Below the pieces are notes generated by a model that worked only from the letters and a program-made list of their open reading frames with translations, was not told the origin of the DNA and ran no database searches. A DNA stretch of 9,780 nt from an uncultured Lachnospiraceae bacterium (GTDB lineage Bacteria > Bacillota_A > Clostridia > TANB77 > CAG-508), in the NCBI GenBank assembly GCA_947165105.1, contig CAMUZC010000061.1:1-9780 (forward strand), in the 5' to 3' direction. Each line of letters begins with the position of its first letter. Within the stretch, counting starts at the first letter, position 1. The position numbers were made by a program, and so were the translations under genes. Positions 1 to 5,436 of this stretch are shown here, piece after piece.

Positions 1-94
1 AATCAACACCTTCTTGATGTTTTGGATCTCCTATTGCACAACAAATATGTTCTTCCTCAATATTTTCCAAACTTAAATTGATATACTCATTCAT
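1..94 (-). CDS. 5' end of a GNAT-like acetyltransferase gene (partial)
   Basis: Thirty-one codons are visible before the window edge, beginning MNEYINLSLENIEEEHICCA and continuing with a Gly-Asp-Pro-Lys stretch. From memory, an N-terminus with Glu-His-Ile-Cys-Cys-Ala-Ile is typical of clostridial GNAT-family N-acetyltransferases, some of which carry a YoaP-like extension. The acetyl-CoA-binding motif would lie outside the window, so the identity is an inference. The ATG at 92-94 lies one base after the TAG stop of the TetR gene. Its ribosome binding site (GAAGGAGT, 103-110) is inside the last TetR codons, so the two genes are almost certainly co-transcribed and translationally coupled. The TetR protein may therefore control this enzyme and its own synthesis. 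Confidence 0.6.
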   Translation of the reverse strand, partial: MNEYINLSLENIEEEHICCAIGDPKHQEGVD

Positions 95-95
95 A

Positions 96-668
96 CTATT
101 TTACTCCTTCCAATGATTTAATTCCGTTAATTATAATTTCTAACGATAAATCAAAACTTTCTTTTATTGATATTGGATTACCAAAAGCATTATTATTAAC
201 CAATAATACAAAACCTTCCAAAAATCCTCTTAATGTTCTTATAATGTGTTCAATATTGTTATCGCTAATATTTAATGACTGTAATACTCTAAATAATAAA
301 CTAAATAATTTTGTTGTTGCTTCATTCTTTTCTTCACTTTCAAATTTGTTATACCAAAGCATAGCAGTAAATACTCCTATATTATTTGTAGCATAATCGT
401 AAAAGGCATAACACATATTTTTCAAAGCATCATAACCTGCTATACCAACAGCTGATTCAATAGCTTTTTCTCCTAGTTCTTTCCAACCATAAAGCATAAG
501 TCTTTCTTTTATCTCATCAAGACTTGAAATATGATTATATAAAGATGGAGATTTAATATTTAGTTCTTCAGCAATCATTTTTAAAGATAAGTTATCTAAA
601 CCAACTTCATTTGAGAGTCTTGCAGCCGTTTCAATAATAAGCTCATCACTAATAATATTCTTTGCCAT
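96..668 (-). CDS. TetR/AcrR-family transcriptional regulator
   Basis: This 190-residue protein has the usual TetR length. Its N-terminal DNA-binding domain spans about residues 8-55, with the helix-turn-helix around 28-47 (Leu-Lys-Met-Ile-Ala-Glu-Glu-Leu followed by Ser-Pro-Ser-Leu-Tyr-Asn-His). The rest is an all-helical ligand-binding and dimerisation domain resembling the WHG-type TetR C-terminal domain. The start is well supported: TTAGGAGG lies 7 bases upstream of the ATG, and a consensus promoter lies further upstream. Family knowledge makes it a repressor released by a small ligand, which cannot be read from the sequence. The palindromic DNA around its own promoter suggests autorepression. 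The downstream acetyltransferase-like gene is coupled to it. Confidence 0.92.
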   Translation of the reverse strand: MAKNIISDELIIETAARLSNEVGLDNLSLKMIAEELNIKSPSLYNHISSLDEIKERLMLYGWKELGEKAIESAVGIAGYDALKNMCYAFYDYATNNIGVFTAMLWYNKFESEEKNEATTKLFSLLFRVLQSLNISDNNIEHIIRTLRGFLEGFVLLVNNNAFGNPISIKESFDLSLEIIINGIKSLEGVK

Positions 669-679
669 CTCAACCTCCT

Positions 680-717
680 AACTAATGATATTTATATTAT
701 AGCTAATCACATTAGTT
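680..717 (-). promoter_or_regulatory. Candidate TetR operator (nested inverted repeats)
   Basis: A perfect 8-bp inverted repeat, AACTAATG (680-687) and CATTAGTT (710-717), brackets the -10 box. A second dyad, CTAAT-N3-ATTAG (703-715), fills the -35/-10 spacer. TetR-family repressors usually bind such dyads over their own promoters, so autoregulation is likely. Which dyad is the true operator cannot be decided from sequence alone. Confidence 0.55.
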
Positions 718-724
718 TAGTCAA
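696..724 (-). promoter_or_regulatory. Sigma-A type promoter of the TetR operon
   Basis: Read on the minus strand, TTGACT (719-724) and TATAAT (696-701) are separated by exactly 17 bases. The expected start site is near 690 and the TetR ribosome binding site follows within 25 bases. This is one of the best promoter matches in the window. Confidence 0.85.
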
Positions 725-757
725 TAATAAAAGGAGAACTTATAAAAATAATCTCCC
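725..757 (-). terminator. Probable intrinsic terminator upstream of the TetR promoter
   Basis: On the minus strand, GGAGA (753-756 region) pairs with TCTCC and an inner ATAA/TTAT stem closes an AAAA-type loop (733-756), with a small internal AC asymmetry. The hairpin is followed by TTTTATTATT. It sits immediately before the -35 box of the TetR promoter and would stop transcripts arriving from the 836 promoter. Confidence 0.5.
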
Positions 758-807
758 CTATAACTTACTATTTCTCTGTTCAAATTTATTTAACTTTTGC
801 TTATATA

Positions 808-836
808 ATAATATATTACTTTAAAAATATTGTCAA
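808..836 (-). promoter_or_regulatory. Orphan promoter with no clear gene downstream
   Basis: TTGACA (831-836) and TATTAT (808-813) lie 17 bases apart on the minus strand. No open reading frame with a ribosome binding site follows before the terminator hairpin at 733-756, so the predicted transcript would be about 70 bases. The -35 box overlaps the T-tract of the preceding terminator, so it could be fortuitous in AT-rich DNA. Confidence 0.45.
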
Positions 837-861
837 AAAAAGAGACAGCTTATGCCATCTC
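835..861 (-). terminator. Intrinsic terminator of the truncated abrB/spoVT-like unit
   Basis: On the minus strand GAGATGGC (854-861) pairs with GCTGTCTC (842-849) through eight base pairs, two of them G-U, around an ATAA loop. Seven T residues follow directly (835-841). This is a textbook Rho-independent terminator. Confidence 0.85.
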
Positions 862-922
862 CTTCTATGTATTCATTGGTCACCATGTTTTTCCTTGATA
901 TATCAACTCTTTTAGACTATTT

Positions 923-1057
923 TCAAGATAATATAATTGTTCCAATGAGGGTAAAGGCGGTTCTCCGCTCTTTTATGCGAAGTGTTTTTCTTATTTCTTT
1001 TGGTATAACTACTCTACCTAAATCATCTATTCTTCTTACAACACCTGTTGCTTTCAT
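923..1057 (-). pseudogene. Truncated AbrB/SpoVT-type DNA-binding protein (44 codons)
   Basis: The reading frame starts with AAGGAGG 7 bases before an ATG and encodes MKATGVVRRIDDLGRVV, then Ile-Pro-Lys-Glu-Ile-Arg-Lys-Thr-Leu-Arg-Ile-Lys-Glu. This is the highly conserved start of the AbrB/SpoVT swapped-hairpin DNA-binding domain. The family would continue with Gly-Asp-Pro-Leu-Glu and the last strands. Here the frame goes to an unrelated tail (RRTAFTLIGTIILS) and a TGA stop. Removing one base after the Lys-Glu codons would restore Gly-Glu-Pro, but the frame then reads Pro-Leu-Pro-Ser-Leu-Glu and does not resume the family sequence. The best reading is a gene broken by a frameshift or a junction with foreign DNA near 965. 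Normal relatives are about 80-180 residues. The intact RBS and terminator leave open that a 44-residue peptide is still made. Confidence 0.75.
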
Positions 1058-1122
1058 TTGTTTTCCTCCTTGTTTTTCAAAGTTTTATATTGTTAGTGTT
1101 GCAATTTTTTTCAAAAATATAC

Positions 1123-1159
1123 AAAAAAACATTGAACTAAATTTTGTTCAATGTTTTTT
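1123..1159 (-). terminator. Bidirectional intrinsic terminator after the protease gene
   Basis: CATTGAAC (1130-1137) and GTTCAATG (1146-1153) form a perfect 8-bp stem with an 8-base loop. Seven A residues precede the stem and six T residues follow, so it can terminate in either direction. It lies about 60 bases after the protease stop codon and insulates that operon from the abrB/spoVT-like remnant. Confidence 0.85.
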
Positions 1160-1217
1160 ATATACATTTATAATTTATTATTTTTCTTGCTCGTAACACC
1201 AAAATATTGCAAACAAG

Positions 1218-1976
1218 TTATATAAATAATAGCCATATTACTTTAGATATTAAATGAGCTCCAAAATGCGCTAACATAGAATATCCAATTCCATATTTTC
1301 TATATAACCATCCAAAAGCTATACCAAATGCTCCATTCATAAGGAAACATCTAAATAATAATAAACCATCAATATATCCAAATGTTTCAATAGTTGCAGG
1401 TATATGTACTGCTGCAAATAATAAAGCAGTTATTATATTTGATATTGCAAATACTTTTGTAGGTATTTCTTTTTCTTTTCTATAAAATATTTTAGCTATA
1501 ATCCATGAAAATAATGACATTAAAAATAATCTCATTAGTATTTCTTCAAATACACCACCATAAGTAAATGCTGAAACAATATATTCAAAAGTTGGTTTAT
1601 TATCATAGCTATGTAATACTGGATTAATAAAACTTCCAAATATATATCTATCAACTACGCTTAAACCTAGCCCTCCAAGAATTGAAATCACAATAACTCC
1701 TATAATTGCTTTTTTGTTTATTTCAAACTTTTTCCACAAGCCTATCTTATTAGATAGTATTATTCCTATACCTGCAAATATAACGGCATATAAAGATATT
1801 TGTGCTACCGAAACAGCAATAAATAACTCTTTTGAACCTATTTGTTTTATTGTTTCTTCGAGCAGACTTTGATCAAATGATTGTAATGTATATATTGTAG
1901 TAAAATATCCTCCAATAATACATATTAAAATCATAAAAGCAAAAAACTTCCAATTTTCTTTAATATATTTCATCAT
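1218..1976 (-). CDS. CPBP-family intramembrane glutamic endopeptidase
   Basis: This 252-residue polytopic protein has hydrophobic segments near residues 12-30, 50-75, 90-107, 133-160, 178-192, 203-222 and 241-252. The three family signatures are present: EEILMR (Glu144, Glu145, Arg149), FAAVH (His191), and a last helix with AHFGAH (His237, His241). These residues form the active site in CPBP/Abi proteases, the family of eukaryotic Rce1. Bacterial members are linked to bacteriocin self-immunity and to cleavage of membrane-bound regulators. The gene follows the regulator by 9 bases, and that regulator's TAG stop is part of its GGAGGAG ribosome binding site, so translation is coupled. Two tandem ATGs occur; the first is used here and the second would remove only one residue. 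The substrate is unknown, but the coupled membrane regulator is the obvious candidate. Confidence 0.9.
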   Translation of the reverse strand: MMKYIKENWKFFAFMILICIIGGYFTTIYTLQSFDQSLLEETIKQIGSKELFIAVSVAQISLYAVIFAGIGIILSNKIGLWKKFEINKKAIIGVIVISILGGLGLSVVDRYIFGSFINPVLHSYDNKPTFEYIVSAFTYGGVFEEILMRLFLMSLFSWIIAKIFYRKEKEIPTKVFAISNIITALLFAAVHIPATIETFGYIDGLLLFRCFLMNGAFGIAFGWLYRKYGIGYSMLAHFGAHLISKVIWLLFI

Positions 1977-1985
1977 AAGCTCCTC

Positions 1986-2597
1986 CTATTCTTTAGTAAG
2001 AACTTTTCTTTGCCAACTTCTTTGATTGCATTTAGGACATTTCATATATCTTGTTCTATTCATGTGCATAGCAAATAATACACTTGAATATGTTGGAATA
2101 TACTTATGATGACATTTTTGACATTCATAATATCCTGCTGTTTGTTCTATTCGTATTGCAAATGGTAGCATAATTATAAATGGTATAAAACCAGTTAGAA
2201 TAAGAGTTATTCTTAACCAATTTTCCATTTCTACAAGTGATGCAATAAGTATTAATGCAAAAAACACAATACTTATCAATACTCCTATAATTATTTCCAT
2301 TGTTAGTAATCTTTTATCTGATTCTTCTTTTTGTTTTACCATTTCAAATAAATTTTGTTCAACTTTTTCATTATAATTATTCATTTCTAATACCTCCCCA
2401 CTTAATAATTCATTTACACTTATTTTAAGTTCACTGCACAACTCTAGCATTATTGATGAATCAGGCATTGCTTTTCCATTTTCCCATTTAGATATAGCTC
2501 TATCCGTTATATTTAATTTTTCTGCAAGTTGCATTTGAGTTAAATTATTCCTTCTTCTACATTCTGCTATAAATTTTCCAATTTTAATCTGATCCAT
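1986..2597 (-). CDS. XRE-family regulator with two membrane helices and a zinc ribbon
   Basis: The 203-residue protein begins with a Cro/CI-type helix-turn-helix (about 6-65; LTQMQLAEKLNITDRAISKW covers the recognition region). A charged linker follows, then two hydrophobic helices (about 101-122 and 129-148) joined by a short Glu/Asn turn, and a C-terminal zinc ribbon (Cys159, Cys162, Cys187, Cys190). The predicted topology puts both the DNA-binding domain and the zinc ribbon in the cytoplasm, held by a membrane hairpin. AGGAGG lies 8 bases before the chosen ATG. The CPBP protease gene overlaps its translation signals downstream. Such a regulator could sense membrane state and be released by proteolysis; that is inference. 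No convincing sigma-A promoter is visible upstream, but two inverted repeats are. Confidence 0.9.
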   Translation of the reverse strand: MDQIKIGKFIAECRRRNNLTQMQLAEKLNITDRAISKWENGKAMPDSSIMLELCSELKISVNELLSGEVLEMNNYNEKVEQNLFEMVKQKEESDKRLLTMEIIIGVLISIVFFALILIASLVEMENWLRITLILTGFIPFIIMLPFAIRIEQTAGYYECQKCHHKYIPTYSSVLFAMHMNRTRYMKCPKCNQRSWQRKVLTKE

Positions 2598-2621
2598 ATA
2601 TCTTTACCTCCTTCAATTTAA

Positions 2622-2694
2622 GTGTAAAATATTATTATTAAAAAGTACACATACCATTGGTTGAGTGGGGTGTTTTTTTATATCAACTAATGGT
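2622..2694. repeat. Two inverted repeats upstream of the XRE gene
   Basis: ACCATTGGTTGA (2653-2664) and TCAACTAATGGT (2683-2694) are complementary at 11 of 12 positions across an 18-base spacer containing GTGGGGTG and a T-tract. The one mismatch is a G-T pair on the plus strand. Closer to the gene, GTGTA (2622-2626) and TACAC (2646-2650) form a second dyad. They could be operators for the XRE protein or part of a terminator for the upstream kinase operon. The remaining gene-free DNA from 2695 to 2785 shows only a weak AACTA/TAGTT hairpin with five T residues and one small reading frame (see findings). Confidence 0.45.
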
Positions 2695-2785
2695 TGAATA
2701 ATTATTTTTTCTTTCTTATTAAACAAATCCCTACTATTGAACCTATAAAAACTATTTTAGTTGAATAAGACTTTGCAAGTTTCAA

Positions 2786-3880
2786 TTATAATTTTCTCAC
2801 AACAACCGTTGCCTCGAAACAATTATCCTCTTTAATTTTAGCAAAAATTTCTCCATCCATTTTATGCATTAATTGCTTACAAATATACAGTCCAAGTCCG
2901 CTTCCTTCTTGCTTTTTAGAATTACTTCCTCTATAGAAAGAATCAAAAATATGTGGTAGTTCTTCTTCTTTTAAGCTACATCCTGTATTTAATACAGAAA
3001 TTAATTTACAATCTTCTTCTTCATAAAATGAGATTGTAATTTGTTTTCCATCTCCATATTTTATTGCATTTTCTATAACATTTTGAATTACTTCTATAAT
3101 CCTGTCTTCATCACCTTTTAATAAACAATCTCCGTAATCTGCTACTAAAAACTTTGTATGAAGTGTTTCTAGTTTATCTGCGTAATATGCTTGTATTTTT
3201 TCCATTACCTCTTTTAAATAAAAACCGCCATCTTTTACTTGAAGCTCCATAAAGTCTTCTCTAGAATTTTTAACTATTTCATTTACATATTGTTCTATTT
3301 CATCTGTATTTTTTAAAATTCCATCTATAACTTCTATTCTTTTTTCTTCTGTATCGTATAAATTTTCTTTTAAAGCCGTGGAATATAGTTTAATTGCAGA
3401 TAATGGTGTTTTTATATCATGTGATAATGATAATATTAATGTCTTTTTTTCTTTCTGATATTTAAGTTCTCTTTTTTTACTGTCTTCCAAATTTTCACGA
3501 AGCATGTCCATTCCCCATGTAAATTTTCCAAAGTATTTATTTTTTTGTTCTTTTAGCGGAATGTTTAAATTTCCTTTTGCTAGTTCATATGGAAGATCTT
3601 TTATATTTGAAAATGGTTTTATTATTCTTTTATTTATATAAATATATGTACCTACCGACAGTACTACAATAGTGCCTAATGCACAGTTTATTAAAAACAG
3701 ATTAGATCTATCGTTATTAGATTTATACTCTGTTTTATATATAACCTGCCCATCTTTTTCTTCACGAATAATATTGCTATCTACATGTTTTGAATTTTGT
3801 ATATATACAAAATTTGTAATTGCTATTATTATTATCTCTAAGATAATTACTCCCCAAAAATATTTCATAAACTTTTTCAT
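2786..3880 (-). CDS. Sensor histidine kinase of the transporter-linked two-component system
   Basis: The 364-residue membrane kinase has helices at about 8-27 and 61-82 flanking an extracytoplasmic loop of only about 33 residues. A HAMP-like linker (83-135) follows, then the dimerisation helix with the phosphorylated histidine in SLSHDIKTPL (His154). The ATP-binding domain has an N box (Asn267, Asn271), a G1 region reading VLNTGCS, an F box (IFDSFYRG) and a G2 box (EGSGLGLY, 345-352). The G1 box has Asn298 where Asp is usual, a variant seen in some related kinases. The short loop leaves little room for a sensor domain, so it may sense the membrane or its neighbouring transporter. Its ATG overlaps the regulator's TGA (ATGA, 3877-3880), a standard coupling. 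GGAGTGGGG (3892-3900) may assist initiation. Confidence 0.93.
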   Translation of the reverse strand: MKKFMKYFWGVIILEIIIIAITNFVYIQNSKHVDSNIIREEKDGQVIYKTEYKSNNDRSNLFLINCALGTIVVLSVGTYIYINKRIIKPFSNIKDLPYELAKGNLNIPLKEQKNKYFGKFTWGMDMLRENLEDSKKRELKYQKEKKTLILSLSHDIKTPLSAIKLYSTALKENLYDTEEKRIEVIDGILKNTDEIEQYVNEIVKNSREDFMELQVKDGGFYLKEVMEKIQAYYADKLETLHTKFLVADYGDCLLKGDEDRIIEVIQNVIENAIKYGDGKQITISFYEEEDCKLISVLNTGCSLKEEELPHIFDSFYRGSNSKKQEGSGLGLYICKQLMHKMDGEIFAKIKEDNCFEATVVVRKL

Positions 3881-4539
3881 TCGAATCTATACCCCACTCC
3901 CCAAACTGTTATTATGTGTTTTGGCTCTTTTGGGTTTTCTTCTATTTTTTCTCTTAACCATTTTATATGTACAGTTAAAGATTGAAATTCAGTTTCACTG
4001 TCACTTCCCCAGATTGTGTTAAATAGATATTCTTTTTTTAATGTTGTATTTTTATTTTCTATTAGTATTTTTAATAATTCACATTCTTTTGATGTTAATT
4101 CATATTCTTTTTTTCCTACAGTTAAGGTTTGTTTAACTGTATTTAGTACCAAATTACCTTCAACTATTTTGTCTATATCATATCTCCTTTTAAAAATACC
4201 ATTTATCTTGGCTAACAAAATATCTATATCTATTGGTTTTTCAATATAATCATCTGCTCCTAAAACAATTCCATTTAATTTATCTTCCTTATTTGTTTTA
4301 GCACTTAAAATAATAATTGGTGTATTTGCATTTTCTCTTATTTTTGAGCATACATTAAAGCCATCTATTCCTGGCAACATTATATCAAGCAGAACTAGCC
4401 TTGCCCCGTACTTTTCGTACAGAGACAAGGCTTTTTCTCCACTTTCTGCAACACTAACCACATAATTTTCCTTTGTTAAGAAATCTTTTAGTAGTGTTGA
4501 AATTTCTTTATTATCTTCTACAATTAAAATATCTATCAT
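3877..4539 (-). CDS. OmpR/PhoB-family response regulator
   Basis: This 220-residue protein has a receiver domain (about 1-115) with acidic pocket Glu8-Asp9, phosphoacceptor Asp52 in LLDIMLPGIDG, Ser79 and Lys101 before Pro. A winged-helix DNA-binding domain (about 125-220) ends SLTVHIKWLREKI and VWGVGYRFE, the expected recognition helix and wing. It would be phosphorylated by the kinase encoded immediately downstream. AGAGGGG precedes the ATG by about 7 bases. The likely target is the permease promoter, where an 11-bp-spaced direct repeat replaces the -35 box, and perhaps its own upstream palindrome. The ABC transporter genes lie upstream on the same strand, separated by a strong palindrome. 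Confidence 0.95.
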   Translation of the reverse strand: MIDILIVEDNKEISTLLKDFLTKENYVVSVAESGEKALSLYEKYGARLVLLDIMLPGIDGFNVCSKIRENANTPIIILSAKTNKEDKLNGIVLGADDYIEKPIDIDILLAKINGIFKRRYDIDKIVEGNLVLNTVKQTLTVGKKEYELTSKECELLKILIENKNTTLKKEYLFNTIWGSDSETEFQSLTVHIKWLREKIEENPKEPKHIITVWGVGYRFE

Positions 4540-4556
4540 AATTAACCCCTCTTGAT

Positions 4557-4589
4557 ATATAGTTTACTATATTGGGAAAATTTTTTCAA
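4557..4589 (-). promoter_or_regulatory. Candidate promoter and dyad upstream of the response regulator
   Basis: ATATAGT-TT-ACTATAT (4557-4572) is a perfect 7-bp dyad 17 bases upstream of the ATG. A weak promoter can be drawn as TTGAAA (4584-4589), 17 bases, TAAACT (4561-4566) on the minus strand, with the dyad covering its -10 box. The -35 box touches the palindrome that follows. The promoter match is modest; the dyad is certain. Confidence 0.4.
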
Positions 4590-4639
4590 TTGGGGACGGA
4601 GAAGATTTTAAAAATTTAAAATCTTCTCCGTCCCCAATT
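4588..4639. repeat. 52-bp perfect palindrome of the GGGACGG family
   Basis: Two 25-base arms are perfectly complementary around a 2-base centre: AATTGGGGACGG opens the left arm and CCGTCCCCAATT closes the right. The inner part is GAAGATTTTAAA and its complement. It sits between the transporter ATPase stop (8 bases away) and the response regulator. It shares the CAAT-(A/T)GGG(G)ACGG head with the element at 7889-7978. Such GGGGACGG palindromes recur in clostridial intergenic DNA, as I recall, and resemble REP-type repeats. No T-tract follows on the minus strand, so it is not a canonical terminator, although it could slow or stabilise the transcript. Confidence 0.85.
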
Positions 4640-4647
4640 TCAAAAGC

Positions 4648-5415
4648 TTACCAACCAAGTTCCATTAACCAGTTATTTAAAGCTCTTTCTCTTTCCATTT
4701 CTTCTTTATCAGAAAATTTATTTGATAACTCAAATTCACCTTGAATATTTCCATCAACTATATATAAAACTCTAGAACATTTTGCTGCAATTTTAGCATC
4801 ATGTGTTACCATCATAATTGTTGTTCCTTCTTTATTTAGCTTAACTAATTCATCCATTACTTCTTCAGATGATGTTCTGTTTAAAGAACCTGTTGGCTCA
4901 TCTGCAAATATTACTTTAGGATTATTTATCATACTTCTACAAATACATGCTCTTTGAAGTTGACCTCCTGATACTTCATTTATATCATTATCAGCAATTT
5001 TGATTATTCCAAGTTTTCTCATTAACTCTTCTGCATGCTTAATCTTTTCTTTTTTAGATTGTTTTGATTTAGTATTTCTTATTGCTGGTAATACAATGTT
5101 ATCTAATACAGTTAAGTTTTTCATCATGTACATTTGTTGAAATATAAATCCCATTTCACTTAAACGTACTTCTGCTAATTTTTTGCTTTTTAATTTTGTT
5201 ATATCTTTTCCATTAAATTTTATTTGTCCACAAGTTGCATTATCCATTCCTGAAACTGTATAAAGTAATGTAGATTTTCCAGATCCAGAAGGTCCCATAA
5301 TTGCAACCATTTCTCCTTCTTCAACACTTAGATTAATATTTTTCAATACATTATTTTGTCTTTTATTAATCACATAAGTTTTACAAAGATCTTTAACTTC
5401 TATTATTTTTGACAT
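4648..5415 (-). CDS. ABC transporter ATPase (MacB/LolD/Bce type)
   Basis: The 255-residue nucleotide-binding subunit has every expected motif: Walker A GPSGSGKST (41-49), Q-loop IFQQM (Gln93), signature VSGGQ (148-152), Walker B VIFADEPTGS (Asp172, Glu173) and the switch His205 in MVTHD. The sequence LNRTSSEEVMDEL after Walker B is typical of the MacB/LolD/BceA subgroup that works with FtsX-type permeases. It starts 21 bases after the permease stop with an AAAGGAAG ribosome binding site, so the two are one operon. In this subgroup ATP hydrolysis usually drives movement of the extracytoplasmic domains to extract or expel peptides or lipids, without classical transport. The C-terminal 30 residues are a charged extension ending in an aromatic cap. 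Confidence 0.95.
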   Translation of the reverse strand: MSKIIEVKDLCKTYVINKRQNNVLKNINLSVEEGEMVAIMGPSGSGKSTLLYTVSGMDNATCGQIKFNGKDITKLKSKKLAEVRLSEMGFIFQQMYMMKNLTVLDNIVLPAIRNTKSKQSKKEKIKHAEELMRKLGIIKIADNDINEVSGGQLQRACICRSMINNPKVIFADEPTGSLNRTSSEEVMDELVKLNKEGTTIMMVTHDAKIAAKCSRVLYIVDGNIQGEFELSNKFSDKEEMERERALNNWLMELGW

Positions 5416-5436
5416 TTTCTCTACTTCCTTTCTTTT

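Noticed and set aside
842..895. Short minus-strand frame (about 17 codons, starting MVTNEYIEGD) after the abrB/spoVT-like remnant
   Set aside because: Its last codons form the terminator hairpin and T-tract, and the ribosome binding site is weak; chance is the better explanation.
852..1196. 114-codon plus-strand reading frame
   Set aside because: It lies opposite the abrB/spoVT-like remnant and two terminators, has no ribosome binding site, and its hydrophobic translation is what AT-rich antisense DNA gives.
2598..2700. Sigma-A promoter for the XRE operon
   Set aside because: TATTTT and TAATAT can serve as -10 boxes, but none has an acceptable -35 at 16-18 bases, so I do not call one.
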